From Candidatus Omnitrophota bacterium (GTDB taxonomy: Bacteria; Omnitrophota; Gorgyraeia; Gygaellales; Profunditerraquicolaceae), in contig JAHKBC010000308.1 of assembly GCA_018825725.1 (NCBI GenBank), positions 1-9,303 of the forward strand: a stretch of DNA of 9,303 bases, written 5' to 3'. The translations under genes and the position numbers were made by a program. The notes beneath the pieces were generated by a model. That model was not told where the DNA came from and did no database searches. It was given only the letters and a program-made list of their open reading frames with translations. Of this stretch, positions 1 to 7,016 are shown in pieces. How positions within the stretch are numbered: the first letter of the stretch is position 1; each line of letters begins with the position of its first letter.

Positions 1-194
1 AGGCTGTACGTGATTCAATTAAAGGTACTATGTTAGCCGAACAATTTACAGCTTATATTGCAATACCGGAAATAGACAATGTAAAACATATCAAAATGGA
101 AGGTATTTGTTATGTCAATAAAAATTATGCTTATGCTCCGGAAGCAGAAACAAATACTTTGATTCTTAAAGGGGGTAACAAAGATGAAGAATGA
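1..194 (+). CDS. C-terminal end of an unrecognised protein (5' partial)
   Basis: An open frame runs in from the left edge (first whole codon at position 3) and stops at TGA 192-194, giving about 63 residues. The visible part ends in an acidic, lysine-containing tail (GGNKDEE). I see no motif, membrane segment or family signature that identifies it. Its last 11 bases overlap the start of the next small ORF (ATG at 184), an arrangement typical of translationally coupled genes, which supports the frame being real. The function cannot be assigned from this fragment. Confidence 0.55.
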   Translation, partial: AVRDSIKGTMLAEQFTAYIAIPEIDNVKHIKMEGICYVNKNYAYAPEAETNTLILKGGNKDEE

Positions 195-378
195 AGTTGT
201 TATCCATAGTATTGACGGACTTATGTGTACACGGCTTATGTCAGACAGGGTGTTATTTGTGGAAGTAAACGGAGATCGTATCTATAACACCAGTTGTCCG
301 AAGATATATGAGTTGTTGTCTGATACAGGCAGAGAGCAGTTAAAGGAGGCGGTTAAGTTATGTTTTCTCTGCATTTAA
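184..378 (+). CDS. Small hypothetical protein (64 aa)
   Basis: This 64-residue ORF starts at ATG 184, preceded by a purine-rich GGGGG run at 170-174 that could act as a ribosome binding site. It overlaps the previous gene by 11 bases and the following htpX-like gene by 19 bases. The N-terminal half looks like short beta strands (VVIHSI, RVLFVEVNGDRI) and the middle like a helix (around residues 41-57). Three cysteines are present, two of them in the last six residues. I do not recognise a family. Reality rests on the coupling geometry and the ribosome binding site only. It could be a short regulator, a coupling peptide or a chance frame. Confidence 0.45.
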   Translation: MKNEVVIHSIDGLMCTRLMSDRVLFVEVNGDRIYNTSCPKIYELLSDTGREQLKEAVKLCFLCI

Positions 379-1328
379 GATTATGGTTTTTGCTTACCGT
401 TCTTTTCGGTATTATCTATACCCTGATCGTGCTTATTGGTACGCATATGGGCTATGGAGATTTTTATTTTTATCTGATCGTGTCTTTGGGTTTGATGTTT
501 ATCCAGTATATGCTGGGCCCGAAGCTGGTAGAATGGAGCATGCGTGTAAAATATATCAAACGCCAGGATAACCCAAAATTATTCCAGATGGTTGAGATTT
601 TAAGCATGAAGGCTGATATTCCCATGCCCAGGATCGGTGTTGCCCATATTCCGATACCAAATGCATTTGCTTTTGGCCGAGGCTTAAAAGACGGCAGGGT
701 TTGTGTGACCGAGGGGATTTTAAGCCTGCTTAGCGATGAAGAGCTCAAAGCTGTATTAGGGCACGAGTTGAGCCATTTAAAAAATCGTGATGTTCTTACC
801 ATTACGCTTCTTTCGGTAATACCGATGATTATGTATAGAATAGCCTGGCATTTTTTATTCTTTGGCCGCAGGCGTAATGAAAGAAGCGGTGGCAATACAG
901 TGTTGATCGGTATCTTAGCTTTTGTATTCTATTTTATCACTAATCTTTTGGTTCTCTACGCCTCGCGAATACGCGAATATTTTGCCGATAGAGGTTCTGT
1001 TCTTCTGGGAAACCGGCCGTCTGCTTTGGCCTCTAGCCTCTATAAGCTTGCATATGGTGCGGCAAGGATTGACCGCCAGGATTTGAAGGAGTCTGAAGGG
1101 TTAAAGGCTTTTTTCATTAATGATCCATCCCGGGCTATGAGTGAAATAAGGGACCTTAGGCAACTGGATTTGGATAAGAGCGGGACAATTGATATGGCAG
1201 AGTTGGCCATATTACAGAATAAAAAGATTAAACTTTCTTTTGCTGATAAGATGTTAGAGTCATTAAGTACTCATCCGAATATGCTTAAAAGGATTAAACA
1301 ACTAAGCAACTTGAAATATGCCGCTTAA
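360..1328 (+). CDS. htpX: HtpX-like membrane zinc metalloprotease (M48) with an EF-hand loop
   Basis: This is a 322-residue protein of peptidase family M48B, whose members cleave damaged membrane proteins at the cytoplasmic face of the inner membrane. The zinc site is complete: HELSH at residues 135-139 (His135 and His139 as ligands, Glu136 catalytic) and the third ligand Glu206 in SRIREYFAD, residues 202-210. Four hydrophobic segments are visible, two before residue 55 and two between about 146 and 201, as in HtpX. The end carries the usual STHPNMLKRIKQL motif. Odd feature: residues 270-281 (DLDKSGTIDMAE) form a canonical EF-hand calcium loop, flanked by likely helices. The start ATG 360 has GGAGG at 345-349, 10 bases upstream. 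It overlaps the preceding small ORF and lies 3 bases before rex. Length is a little above the usual 280-300, partly because of the EF-hand region. Confidence 0.93.
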   Translation: MFSLHLRLWFLLTVLFGIIYTLIVLIGTHMGYGDFYFYLIVSLGLMFIQYMLGPKLVEWSMRVKYIKRQDNPKLFQMVEILSMKADIPMPRIGVAHIPIPNAFAFGRGLKDGRVCVTEGILSLLSDEELKAVLGHELSHLKNRDVLTITLLSVIPMIMYRIAWHFLFFGRRRNERSGGNTVLIGILAFVFYFITNLLVLYASRIREYFADRGSVLLGNRPSALASSLYKLAYGAARIDRQDLKESEGLKAFFINDPSRAMSEIRDLRQLDLDKSGTIDMAELAILQNKKIKLSFADKMLESLSTHPNMLKRIKQLSNLKYAA

Positions 1329-1331
1329 GTA

Positions 1332-1973
1332 ATGCCAAGAGATAGTTTCGCTATACCTCAGGAAACAGCGCGTCGCTTAAGTTTATATTTAAGAAGCCTT
1401 AAAAGGTTAGAGCAGCAGCAGGGGGTTGCTTCGTCCAGGGAAATTACCCGTTTTTTAAATATTTCTTCCGAGCAGTTTCGGAAAGACCTTTCTTATTTTG
1501 GAGAGTTTGGCCGTCGGGGAATCGGGTATGATATAGAAATCCTTAAAAAGGAAATCGGGAAGATTCTCGGGACTAATGTTGTCTGGAGGATTGTCCTGGT
1601 AGGGGTAGGAAAGCTGGGTTTTGCGCTTTTAGGGTATCCTGGTTTTCTGGAATTCAATCTGCAAATTATCGCGGCATTCGATAATGATAAAAACAAAATC
1701 GGACAGGTCTTAAGCGGAGTTAAGATCCTGAATACCCTGCGTATGCGCGAGGTTATTAAGAAGGAAGCGATTAAAATTGCCATGCTGTGCGTGCCCGTAG
1801 ATGCAGCTCAGGATATGGCTGGGGACTTGGCTCGTTGTGGAATTAAGGCCATACTTAACTTTGCCCCGGTGAACCTGGTTTTGCCTAAGAATGTCTGCGT
1901 ATCCAATGTAGATATGGCTTCGGAATTGGAAGGGTTAGTATTTCAGCTAAAGAGGGGATTTTTTAATCATTAG
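1332..1973 (+). CDS. rex: Redox-sensing transcriptional repressor Rex
   Basis: This 213-residue protein is of the usual Rex length. Rex dimers bind DNA when NADH is low and release it when NADH binds, so fermentation and hydrogenase genes are switched on under reducing conditions. The N-terminal winged helix (about 1-80) carries the family signature QFRKDLSYFGEFGRRGIGY at residues 48-66. The Rossmann domain begins with the dinucleotide motif GVGKLG at 91-96. The C-terminal part has the family's NFAP and VDMASELEGL stretches. The gene starts 3 bases after htpX with no obvious Shine-Dalgarno sequence, and no in-frame start exists upstream because of a stop at 1326-1328. It is therefore probably translated by coupling to htpX. 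It lies directly before ackA. A probable target operator is at 3274-3291. Confidence 0.95.
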   Translation: MPRDSFAIPQETARRLSLYLRSLKRLEQQQGVASSREITRFLNISSEQFRKDLSYFGEFGRRGIGYDIEILKKEIGKILGTNVVWRIVLVGVGKLGFALLGYPGFLEFNLQIIAAFDNDKNKIGQVLSGVKILNTLRMREVIKKEAIKIAMLCVPVDAAQDMAGDLARCGIKAILNFAPVNLVLPKNVCVSNVDMASELEGLVFQLKRGFFNH

Positions 1974-1977
1974 GAGA
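1972..1977 (+). promoter_or_regulatory. Ribosome binding site that fixes the ackA start
   Basis: AGGAGA overlaps the rex stop codon (TAG 1971-1973). It lies at good spacing (about 5 bases) from ATG 1982, but only 1-2 bases from the in-frame TTG at 1979. This favours ATG 1982 as the ackA start and links translation of rex and ackA. Confidence 0.7.
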
Positions 1978-1981
1978 ATTG

Positions 1982-3190
1982 ATGAAGATTCTGGTAATAA
2001 ATTCCGGCAGCAGTTCCATAAAGTACCAGCTTTTTGAGATGCCTCAGGAAGAAGTAATTGCCAAAGGCTTATTGGAGAAGATTGGCGAGGAGAAATCTTT
2101 TTTTATTCAAAAGAGTAAAAAAGGAAATCTAGAATTAGAGGGCGCTACCCCCACGCATGAAGAAGGTATTAATTTTATAATTAACATCCTTACCGATAAA
2201 GAAAAAGGCGTTATTGATTCTATTGACGAAATAAAAGGCGTAGGCCATCGCGTGGTCCACGGAGAAGAAGAGTTTGTTGAATCCGTATTAATTACCGATA
2301 AGGTTGTGCGCCGTATCGAAGAGTACGCGGAATTAGCTCCATTGCATAATCCTCCGAATTTAATGGGCATCCGGGCAGCTAAGAAGTTTCTGTTTGCTAC
2401 GGCTCAGGTAGCTTGTTTCGATACTGCCTTCCACCATTCCCTGCCCAATAAAGCGTTTCTTTATGCGATACCTTACGAACTTTACGAGAAATATAAAATT
2501 AGAAGATATGGTTTTCATGGTACCTCGCATCTTTATGTCTATCGGCGCTTGAGCTCTATTTTGAATAAGCAGCAAAACAGTTTAAATGCTATAACCTGTC
2601 ACTTGGGAAATGGTTGCAGTATTGCCGCTATTAATCAGGGTAAGTCTGTGGATACAAGCATGGGCTTTACACCCTTAGAGGGCCTGGTAATGGGCACACG
2701 CTGCGGAGATATTGATCCGGCCATAATTTTTTATCTTCTGGAGAAAGGGAATGCTCCCCAAGATTTAATTAAGACCTTGAACAAGAAGAGCGGGCTTTTG
2801 GGTATTTCCGGGATAAGTAATGATGTGCGTAATTTATCCTGGGCCAGGGAAAAAGGCAATGAGCGGGCGCGGATTGCCCTAGAAGTATTTTCCTATCGTT
2901 TGAAAAAATATATCGGAGCGTATCTGGCGGTATTAGGAAAGACTGATGCGATAGTTTTTACCGGCGGTATCGGAGAAAATAATCCCTGGTTGCGCAAAGA
3001 TACTTTAGTTGGTTTGGAGAGCCTGGGAATTGAAATAGATGAGGAGAAAAATAGTAAGGCGACTAAGGGGGTAGAGTCTGAGGTGAGTAAAGAAGGCTCG
3101 CAGATTAAGGTGTATGTCATTCCGACTAATGAAGAGCTGTATATTGCCCAAGATACCTACCAGATAGTCCAAGCCCAGAATAAAGTTTGA
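1982..3190 (+). CDS. ackA: Acetate kinase
   Basis: This cytoplasmic enzyme interconverts acetyl phosphate + ADP and acetate + ATP, the substrate-level ATP step of acetate fermentation. The 402-residue length is normal for the family. Acetokinase signatures are all present: NSGSSSIKY (residues 7-15, with Asn7, Ser10, Ser12 and Lys14), GHRVVHG with Arg90, FDTAFH with Asp147, GFHGTSH with His179, MGTRCGDIDP with Arg240, FTGGIGEN, and NEELYIA with Glu384. These correspond to the known substrate, nucleotide and Mg2+ residues. A TTG three bases upstream (1979) is in frame, but the ribosome binding site spacing and the family N-terminus MKILVINSG support ATG 1982. The gene follows rex by 8 bases. 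No phosphotransacetylase gene is in the window, so the acetyl phosphate source must be encoded elsewhere. Confidence 0.97.
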   Translation: MKILVINSGSSSIKYQLFEMPQEEVIAKGLLEKIGEEKSFFIQKSKKGNLELEGATPTHEEGINFIINILTDKEKGVIDSIDEIKGVGHRVVHGEEEFVESVLITDKVVRRIEEYAELAPLHNPPNLMGIRAAKKFLFATAQVACFDTAFHHSLPNKAFLYAIPYELYEKYKIRRYGFHGTSHLYVYRRLSSILNKQQNSLNAITCHLGNGCSIAAINQGKSVDTSMGFTPLEGLVMGTRCGDIDPAIIFYLLEKGNAPQDLIKTLNKKSGLLGISGISNDVRNLSWAREKGNERARIALEVFSYRLKKYIGAYLAVLGKTDAIVFTGGIGENNPWLRKDTLVGLESLGIEIDEEKNSKATKGVESEVSKEGSQIKVYVIPTNEELYIAQDTYQIVQAQNKV

Positions 3191-3212
3191 AATGTTTTTA
3201 GGGTTTTTAGGC

Positions 3213-3240
3213 TTGACAATTTTAACTTGCGTAGTAAGAT
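3213..3240 (+). promoter_or_regulatory. Probable sigma-70-type promoter of the hydrogenase operon
   Basis: A perfect -35 box TTGACA (3213-3218) is followed, after 16 bases, by TAAGAT (3235-3240; four of six consensus bases). It lies in the 105-base gap between ackA and the hydrogenase operon, the largest gap in the first half of the window. Transcription would start near 3247, giving a leader of about 50 bases that is very T-rich at 3249-3263 and contains the palindrome at 3274-3291. Inferred from sequence only. Confidence 0.6.
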
Positions 3241-3273
3241 GAATAAGGTTTTTTTATTTTTTTAAGCGCATAT

Positions 3274-3291
3274 TTGTGACAAAATTCACAA
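3274..3291. promoter_or_regulatory. Probable Rex operator (palindrome)
   Basis: TTGTGACAAAATTCACAA is an 18-bp inverted repeat with 6-bp perfect arms (TTGTGA / TCACAA), extended by one more T-A pair at 3273/3292. It fits the known Rex operator pattern TTGTGAANNNNTTCACAA with a single inner mismatch (C at the seventh position). It lies 4 bases before the first hydrogenase ATG and about 27 bases after the inferred transcription start, where a bound repressor would block elongation. The rex gene is 1.3 kb upstream. The core also fits the CRP pattern TGTGA-N6-TCACA, so a CRP/FNR-family protein is the main alternative. The outer TTG/CAA ends favour Rex. Confidence 0.75.
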
Positions 3292-3295
3292 AGTT

Positions 3296-4348
3296 ATGGA
3301 TAAGAGCATATATTTTATAAAAAACGAAGACTTATTAAATCTGGTTGAGAAGTTATATGCCGATTACCAGGTATTTGTGCCTTTCTTAAAGGATTCCTCA
3401 AGCCTTAAGAAGGATTACTGTTATCAAAGGTTTAAGCCGGGGCTATCCTGGGTATTGAATCCTTACCGGGTGACTGAGCCATTAAAGACTTTTTTTACTT
3501 ATCCCCGTGAGGAGTTGAGCGGTTATTTTTGCCCTGACAAAAGAATATTGAATGTTGAGCAGAAGACAATAGTGTTGGGTGTAAAGGCTTGTGATATAGC
3601 TGCTCATCGGATACAGGATTTTGTATTCATTGAGGGCGTCCAGGAGGATGCCCTATATCGTTTAAGAAGGGAAAATACTCTTCTTGTATCTAGCGATTGT
3701 ACTGACTATAAGGATGTATGTTTCTGCCTGGCTATGGATGTTTTGCCATATCCTCAGAAGCTTTTTGATTTGAATTTATCTTCTTTAAACGAAGGATACC
3801 TCGTGGAGATAGGCAGTCCGCGCGCAGGCCAGATATTGGAAGATAATCAAAGCTATTTCACTCCTGCTAAAGATACTCAGATCGCGGCGCGTAAATCCAA
3901 AAGGGATATTTTTGTGGATAAGCTTAAAAATCACATTATTCCTCAAAATATGCCCCGAATCGATAAATTGCAGGATTTGATCAGGAAGGGTTTCTCTCTG
4001 GATACCTGGTCTCATTTTATGCTTACCTGTGTGGAATGCGGCGGATGTAATCTGATTTGTGATACCTGCCACTGTTTTCTTCTCTGGGATGAAAAAGGCA
4101 AAACTAATAATTTAAGATTGAGGCAGTGGGATGCCTGCCAATACGCTAACTTTTCCCGCGTAGCTGGAGGAGCCAATCCTTTAAAAAACAGGACCCAGCG
4201 CTTGAGGAATAGGTTTATTAAGAAATTCGATTTCTTTATTGATAATTTGGGTATTCCTGCATGTTGCGGGTGCGGCAGATGCATTGAGGTTTGTCCGGGT
4301 AAAATTGACATCAGGGAAGTATTGAAGGATCTGGCTAAGAAAGTTTAA
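3296..4348 (+). CDS. hydB: HydB-like (sulfhydrogenase beta / AsrA-type) iron-sulfur electron-transfer subunit
   Basis: This 350-residue protein is of the family that includes the beta subunit of Pyrococcus sulfhydrogenase and AsrA of anaerobic sulfite reductase. Its role is to carry electrons between a flavin subunit and the catalytic module. The N-terminal part (1-230) has the family core with GVKACDIAAHRIQD. The C-terminal part carries two 4Fe-4S motifs: Cys245, 248, 251 and 255, followed closely by Cys258 and Cys260, and later Cys323/324, 326, 329 and 333. Between them is the family stretch WDACQYANFSRVAGGANP. ATG 3296 has no Shine-Dalgarno sequence, but an upstream in-frame stop (3263-3265) leaves no better start. 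It is the first gene after the promoter and operator, followed after 6 bases by the HydG-like gene. An AsrA function is less likely because no siroheme AsrC subunit is nearby. Confidence 0.88.
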   Translation: MDKSIYFIKNEDLLNLVEKLYADYQVFVPFLKDSSSLKKDYCYQRFKPGLSWVLNPYRVTEPLKTFFTYPREELSGYFCPDKRILNVEQKTIVLGVKACDIAAHRIQDFVFIEGVQEDALYRLRRENTLLVSSDCTDYKDVCFCLAMDVLPYPQKLFDLNLSSLNEGYLVEIGSPRAGQILEDNQSYFTPAKDTQIAARKSKRDIFVDKLKNHIIPQNMPRIDKLQDLIRKGFSLDTWSHFMLTCVECGGCNLICDTCHCFLLWDEKGKTNNLRLRQWDACQYANFSRVAGGANPLKNRTQRLRNRFIKKFDFFIDNLGIPACCGCGRCIEVCPGKIDIREVLKDLAKKV

Positions 4349-4354
4349 ATAAAA

Positions 4355-5173
4355 ATGACCAAAGATATATATCGCTCAATAGAAGCTACCATAGAAGACA
4401 TAATCGAGGAATCGCCTACGATTAAGACCTTTGTTTTGCGTACGCATGAGCCTTTTAGTTTTAAGGCCGGGCAGTTTATCGAGTTGACTCTTCCGGGGGT
4501 AGGAGAGGCTCCTTTTACCCCTTCCTCTGATCCTAGCGTTAAAGATCGCATGGATGTGACGATAATGAAGGCTGGAAAGATAACCGGGCTTCTGCACGGT
4601 ATTGCTAAGAATACCTGTGTGGGTATCCGCGGGCCTTATGGACTAGGATATCCATTGGATAAGTTTAAAGGCAAGGATATTCTTATTGTCGGAGGCGGTG
4701 TGGGATTAGCGCCTTTACGATCATTTCTTTATGCTTTGTTTAGCCAGATGGATAATTTTAATAAAGTGGTTTTACGCTATGGCGCGCGCAGCTCCCAGGA
4801 CATAATCTACAAGAAGCTGCTTCCTGACTGGTCGAAGACAGATAAGATGAATTTGGTTTTGACTGTGGATATCGGAGATCCCAGCTGGCAGGGAAATGTT
4901 GGCTTGGTGACTACTATTTTAAAGGATCTTCCGGTTAACCTGGACAATTGTGTTTCGATAGTGTGCGGGCCGCCGATAATGATGAAATTCGTTACCTTGA
5001 AATTATTGGATTTAGGATTTAACCCTCGGGATATATTTCTATCTATGGAGAAGAATATGTCCTGTGGTTTGGGTAAGTGCGGGCATTGCCGGATAGGGAG
5101 TTTTTATATCTGTAAAGATGGACCGGTCTTTACCTATGAGCAGTTAAGTAAATTACATGATATCTGGGATTAG
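4355..5173 (+). CDS. hydG: HydG-like (sulfhydrogenase gamma / AsrB-type) FAD- and NAD(P)-binding subunit
   Basis: This 272-residue protein belongs to the ferredoxin-NADP+ reductase-like family of HydG (hydrogenase gamma), AsrB and PyrK. The FAD-binding barrel covers about 1-100, with KAGQFIELTLPGVGEAPFT at 37-55. The NAD(P)-binding domain begins with DILIVGGGVGLAPL at 108-121. A C-terminal 2Fe-2S site has Cys237, Cys242, Cys245 and Cys253 (CX4CX2CX7C), followed by DGPVF. It should exchange electrons between NAD(P)H and the HydB-like partner encoded just upstream. The name means sulfhydrogenase gamma, not the unrelated [FeFe]-hydrogenase maturase also called HydG. The start ATG 4355 follows an A-rich spacer with no Shine-Dalgarno sequence. 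The next gene begins 2 bases after the stop. NADH versus NADPH preference cannot be read from the sequence with confidence. Confidence 0.88.
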   Translation: MTKDIYRSIEATIEDIIEESPTIKTFVLRTHEPFSFKAGQFIELTLPGVGEAPFTPSSDPSVKDRMDVTIMKAGKITGLLHGIAKNTCVGIRGPYGLGYPLDKFKGKDILIVGGGVGLAPLRSFLYALFSQMDNFNKVVLRYGARSSQDIIYKKLLPDWSKTDKMNLVLTVDIGDPSWQGNVGLVTTILKDLPVNLDNCVSIVCGPPIMMKFVTLKLLDLGFNPRDIFLSMEKNMSCGLGKCGHCRIGSFYICKDGPVFTYEQLSKLHDIWD

Positions 5174-5175
5174 AT

Positions 5176-5670
5176 ATGAAGATGTTATTTATTGATTTGG
5201 ATATTTGCAATAAATGCACAGATTGTTCTGTAAGTTGCGAATATCTTTACCATCCGCAGAACAACGGCGTTACTTCTTTACGGGAATATGCCACTTTTGT
5301 ATTGTATTGCAGGCATTGCGAGTCTGCTCCCTGTGTTAATTCCTGCTACCATAATGCTTTGGAGAAGGATCCTGAAGGGGTTTTAAAACGTTATAATATG
5401 CGTTGTACCAGCTGTAAATCTTGCGCAATTGCCTGTCCTTTTGGCACGATATTGGCGGATTTTATTCCTTACCTGGATTCGCGATGCGATTTCTGTATAG
5501 GAGCAGGAAATAAGTTCCCCAGCTGTATCCAGGCTTGCCCGCACAAGGCCATTGAAATAAGAGACGTTAAGGAGAGCCCGGAGGACAATATATATATAAT
5601 AGGTAAGACATTGGCGGTGCATACTAAGAGATGGACTAGGGAGGATTTACAACTTCCAAAGAAGAAATAA
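5176..5670 (+). CDS. Four-cluster 4Fe-4S ferredoxin subunit (CooF/HycB/HydN type)
   Basis: This 164-residue protein has sixteen cysteines arranged for four 4Fe-4S clusters: Cys11/14/17/21, Cys45/48/53/57, Cys77/80/83/87 and Cys104/107/117/121. This is the layout of the HycB, HydN, CooF and DmsB electron-transfer subunits. There is no signal peptide, so it acts in the cytoplasm. In group 4 hydrogenase complexes such proteins wire an electron donor to the small subunit. Here it sits between the flavin subunit gene (2-base gap) and the membrane subunit gene (9-base gap), so it most likely links HydB/HydG to the NuoB-like subunit. A soluble donor shared with another oxidoreductase is possible but less likely given the position. 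Confidence 0.9.
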   Translation: MKMLFIDLDICNKCTDCSVSCEYLYHPQNNGVTSLREYATFVLYCRHCESAPCVNSCYHNALEKDPEGVLKRYNMRCTSCKSCAIACPFGTILADFIPYLDSRCDFCIGAGNKFPSCIQACPHKAIEIRDVKESPEDNIYIIGKTLAVHTKRWTREDLQLPKKK

Positions 5671-5679
5671 AATAAAAAT

Positions 5680-6591
5680 ATGCCGGAGTTATTCTTTCGA
5701 TATCTATTTTTTCCAGGTTTTTTGTTTAGCGCTGTTGTCGGCCTGCTGGCTGTTTGGCTGGACAGAAAAGTTACTGCGCGCTTACAGTGGAGAGTCGGTC
5801 CCCCTTGGCATCAGTGCTTTATGGATATAGTTAAACTGTTTAATAAAGAGGTTATTGTTCCCGAGGGTGCAAAGATTACATTTATATTAGCTCCTTTTCT
5901 GGGCTTAGCAGGGGTTACTCTATTAACTACAATACTGGGTAGGTCATTATTTTCTCTTGGGGCAGGTTTTGGCCAGGATATGATCGTGGTAATGTATCTT
6001 TTGCTAATTCCGGTACTGGCTTTGATTATCGGGGCTTCTGCTTCCGGTAATCCATTGGCTTCCATAGGTGTATCTCGTGAAATGAAGCTTGTTCTTTCTT
6101 ATGAGTTGCCTTTTATACTCGCGGTCATCACAGTAATCATAAAAACCAAGGCCATTAACTTAAATGCTGTTTTAGATTATCAAGCGGTTTATAGTTCATG
6201 CGTGTTTTCCTTATCCGGATTACTGGCTTTTTTGGTAGCCCTGATGTGCGTGGTGGCAAAACTCGGTTTAGGGCCTTTTGATATTTCTGAGGCTGAGCAG
6301 GAGATTATGGGCGGAGTACTGATTGAATATTCAGGTTTTCTCCTGGCGGTATTTAAGATAGGCAAGGCTATTCTTATCCATGCCCTGTCTTTATTTTTGA
6401 TAATTTTGTTTTTGGGCAGGGATTTAAGCCCGCTTTTCTTAATTCTTAAATATTCAGGTATTTTGGTAGCGGTTATTTTAATCAAAAATACAAATCCTCG
6501 CCTGCGCATTGATCAGGCCCTGCGTTTTTTCTGGGGTAAGCTTGCCTTACTGGGGGTATTAGCTGTAATTTTATCATTATTGGGGTTATAA
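5680..6591 (+). CDS. Group 4 hydrogenase membrane subunit, NuoH-like (EchB/HycD/MbhM type)
   Basis: This 303-residue integral membrane protein belongs to the respiratory-chain NADH dehydrogenase subunit 1 family. About eight hydrophobic segments can be seen, from residues 5-25 to 283-303. Family signatures are DRKVTARLQWRVGP (28-41), SYELP with Glu142, and the loop ISEAEQEIMGGVLIEYSG (202-219) with Glu204, Glu206, Glu208 and Glu216. These acidic residues line the ion or quinone channel region in relatives. The subunit anchors the hydrogenase arm to the inner membrane. It is the only membrane subunit encoded in this operon. ATG 5680 follows an A-rich spacer without a Shine-Dalgarno sequence. 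Its stop overlaps the next start by one base (TAATG). Confidence 0.93.
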   Translation: MPELFFRYLFFPGFLFSAVVGLLAVWLDRKVTARLQWRVGPPWHQCFMDIVKLFNKEVIVPEGAKITFILAPFLGLAGVTLLTTILGRSLFSLGAGFGQDMIVVMYLLLIPVLALIIGASASGNPLASIGVSREMKLVLSYELPFILAVITVIIKTKAINLNAVLDYQAVYSSCVFSLSGLLAFLVALMCVVAKLGLGPFDISEAEQEIMGGVLIEYSGFLLAVFKIGKAILIHALSLFLIILFLGRDLSPLFLILKYSGILVAVILIKNTNPRLRIDQALRFFWGKLALLGVLAVILSLLGL

Positions 6592-7016
6592 TGGATATAA
6601 AGACCGAAGCGTTTACTAAATCATTATGGGTATTTCATGCTGCATGTTCACCCTGCAATAACTGTGATATTGAGATACTTGATTGTTTAACTCCGCGGCA
6701 CGATGTAGAGAGATTCGGTATTGTCCTGGTAGGAAGCGTCAGGCACGCAGATGTTCTTTTGGTAACCGGCGTTCCCAATTTTAAGACCAAAGAAACTTTA
6801 AAGAAGCTTTATTCCCAGGTTCCAAAACCCTGTTTGGTAATTGCGGTTGGCAGCTGCGCCTGTGGAAGAGTAATGTTCAGGGATTCTTATAACAGTCCTT
6901 GCTCGGTAGATGAAATAGTCCCTGTGGATGCCTATATTCCAGGTTGTCCTCCTAAACCAGAAGCAATGATTGCCGGAATCGTGAAATTAATTGTCAAAGC
7001 AAGGAGTAAAAAGTAA
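6591..7016 (+). CDS. Group 4 [NiFe]-hydrogenase small subunit, NuoB-like (EchC/HycG/MbhJ type)
   Basis: This 141-residue subunit should hold the 4Fe-4S cluster next to the NiFe site. The likely ligands are all present: Cys22 and Cys25 in CNNCDIEIL, Cys89 in AVGSCACG, and Cys119 in YIPGCPPKPEA. Asp26-Ile27-Glu28 after the first pair is typical of energy-converting hydrogenases, whereas complex I NuoB has a CC motif. This supports a hydrogenase assignment. It has no Tat signal, which agrees with a cytoplasm-facing group 4 enzyme. Translation is coupled on both sides, with 1-base TAATG overlaps at 6591 and 7016. Extra cysteines (19, 32, 81, 91, 104) are not obvious ligands. Confidence 0.93.
   Translation: MDIKTEAFTKSLWVFHAACSPCNNCDIEILDCLTPRHDVERFGIVLVGSVRHADVLLVTGVPNFKTKETLKKLYSQVPKPCLVIAVGSCACGRVMFRDSYNSPCSVDEIVPVDAYIPGCPPKPEAMIAGIVKLIVKARSKK

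Noticed and set aside
470..895. Long antisense reading frames across htpX and other genes
   Set aside because: They lie wholly opposite well-identified genes, lack ribosome binding sites and family features, and are explained as shadows of codon bias.
1979..1981. TTG start for acetate kinase
   Set aside because: It is too close to the AGGAGA ribosome binding site, and the family N-terminus begins at the ATG three bases later.
3191..3265. Intrinsic terminator after ackA, suggested by T-runs near 3195-3209 and 3249-3263
   Set aside because: I find no inverted repeat directly before either T-run, so the end of the ackA transcript remains unclear.
3274..3291. CRP/FNR-family binding site
   Set aside because: The core fits TGTGA-N6-TCACA, but the TTG/CAA ends, the position downstream of the promoter and the nearby rex gene favour Rex. 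Kept as the main alternative, not excluded.
3296..5173. Anaerobic sulfite reductase AsrA/AsrB
   Set aside because: Lengths and domains fit AsrAB, but no siroheme AsrC is present and the genes lead straight into hydrogenase subunits, so the hydrogenase-partner role is preferred.
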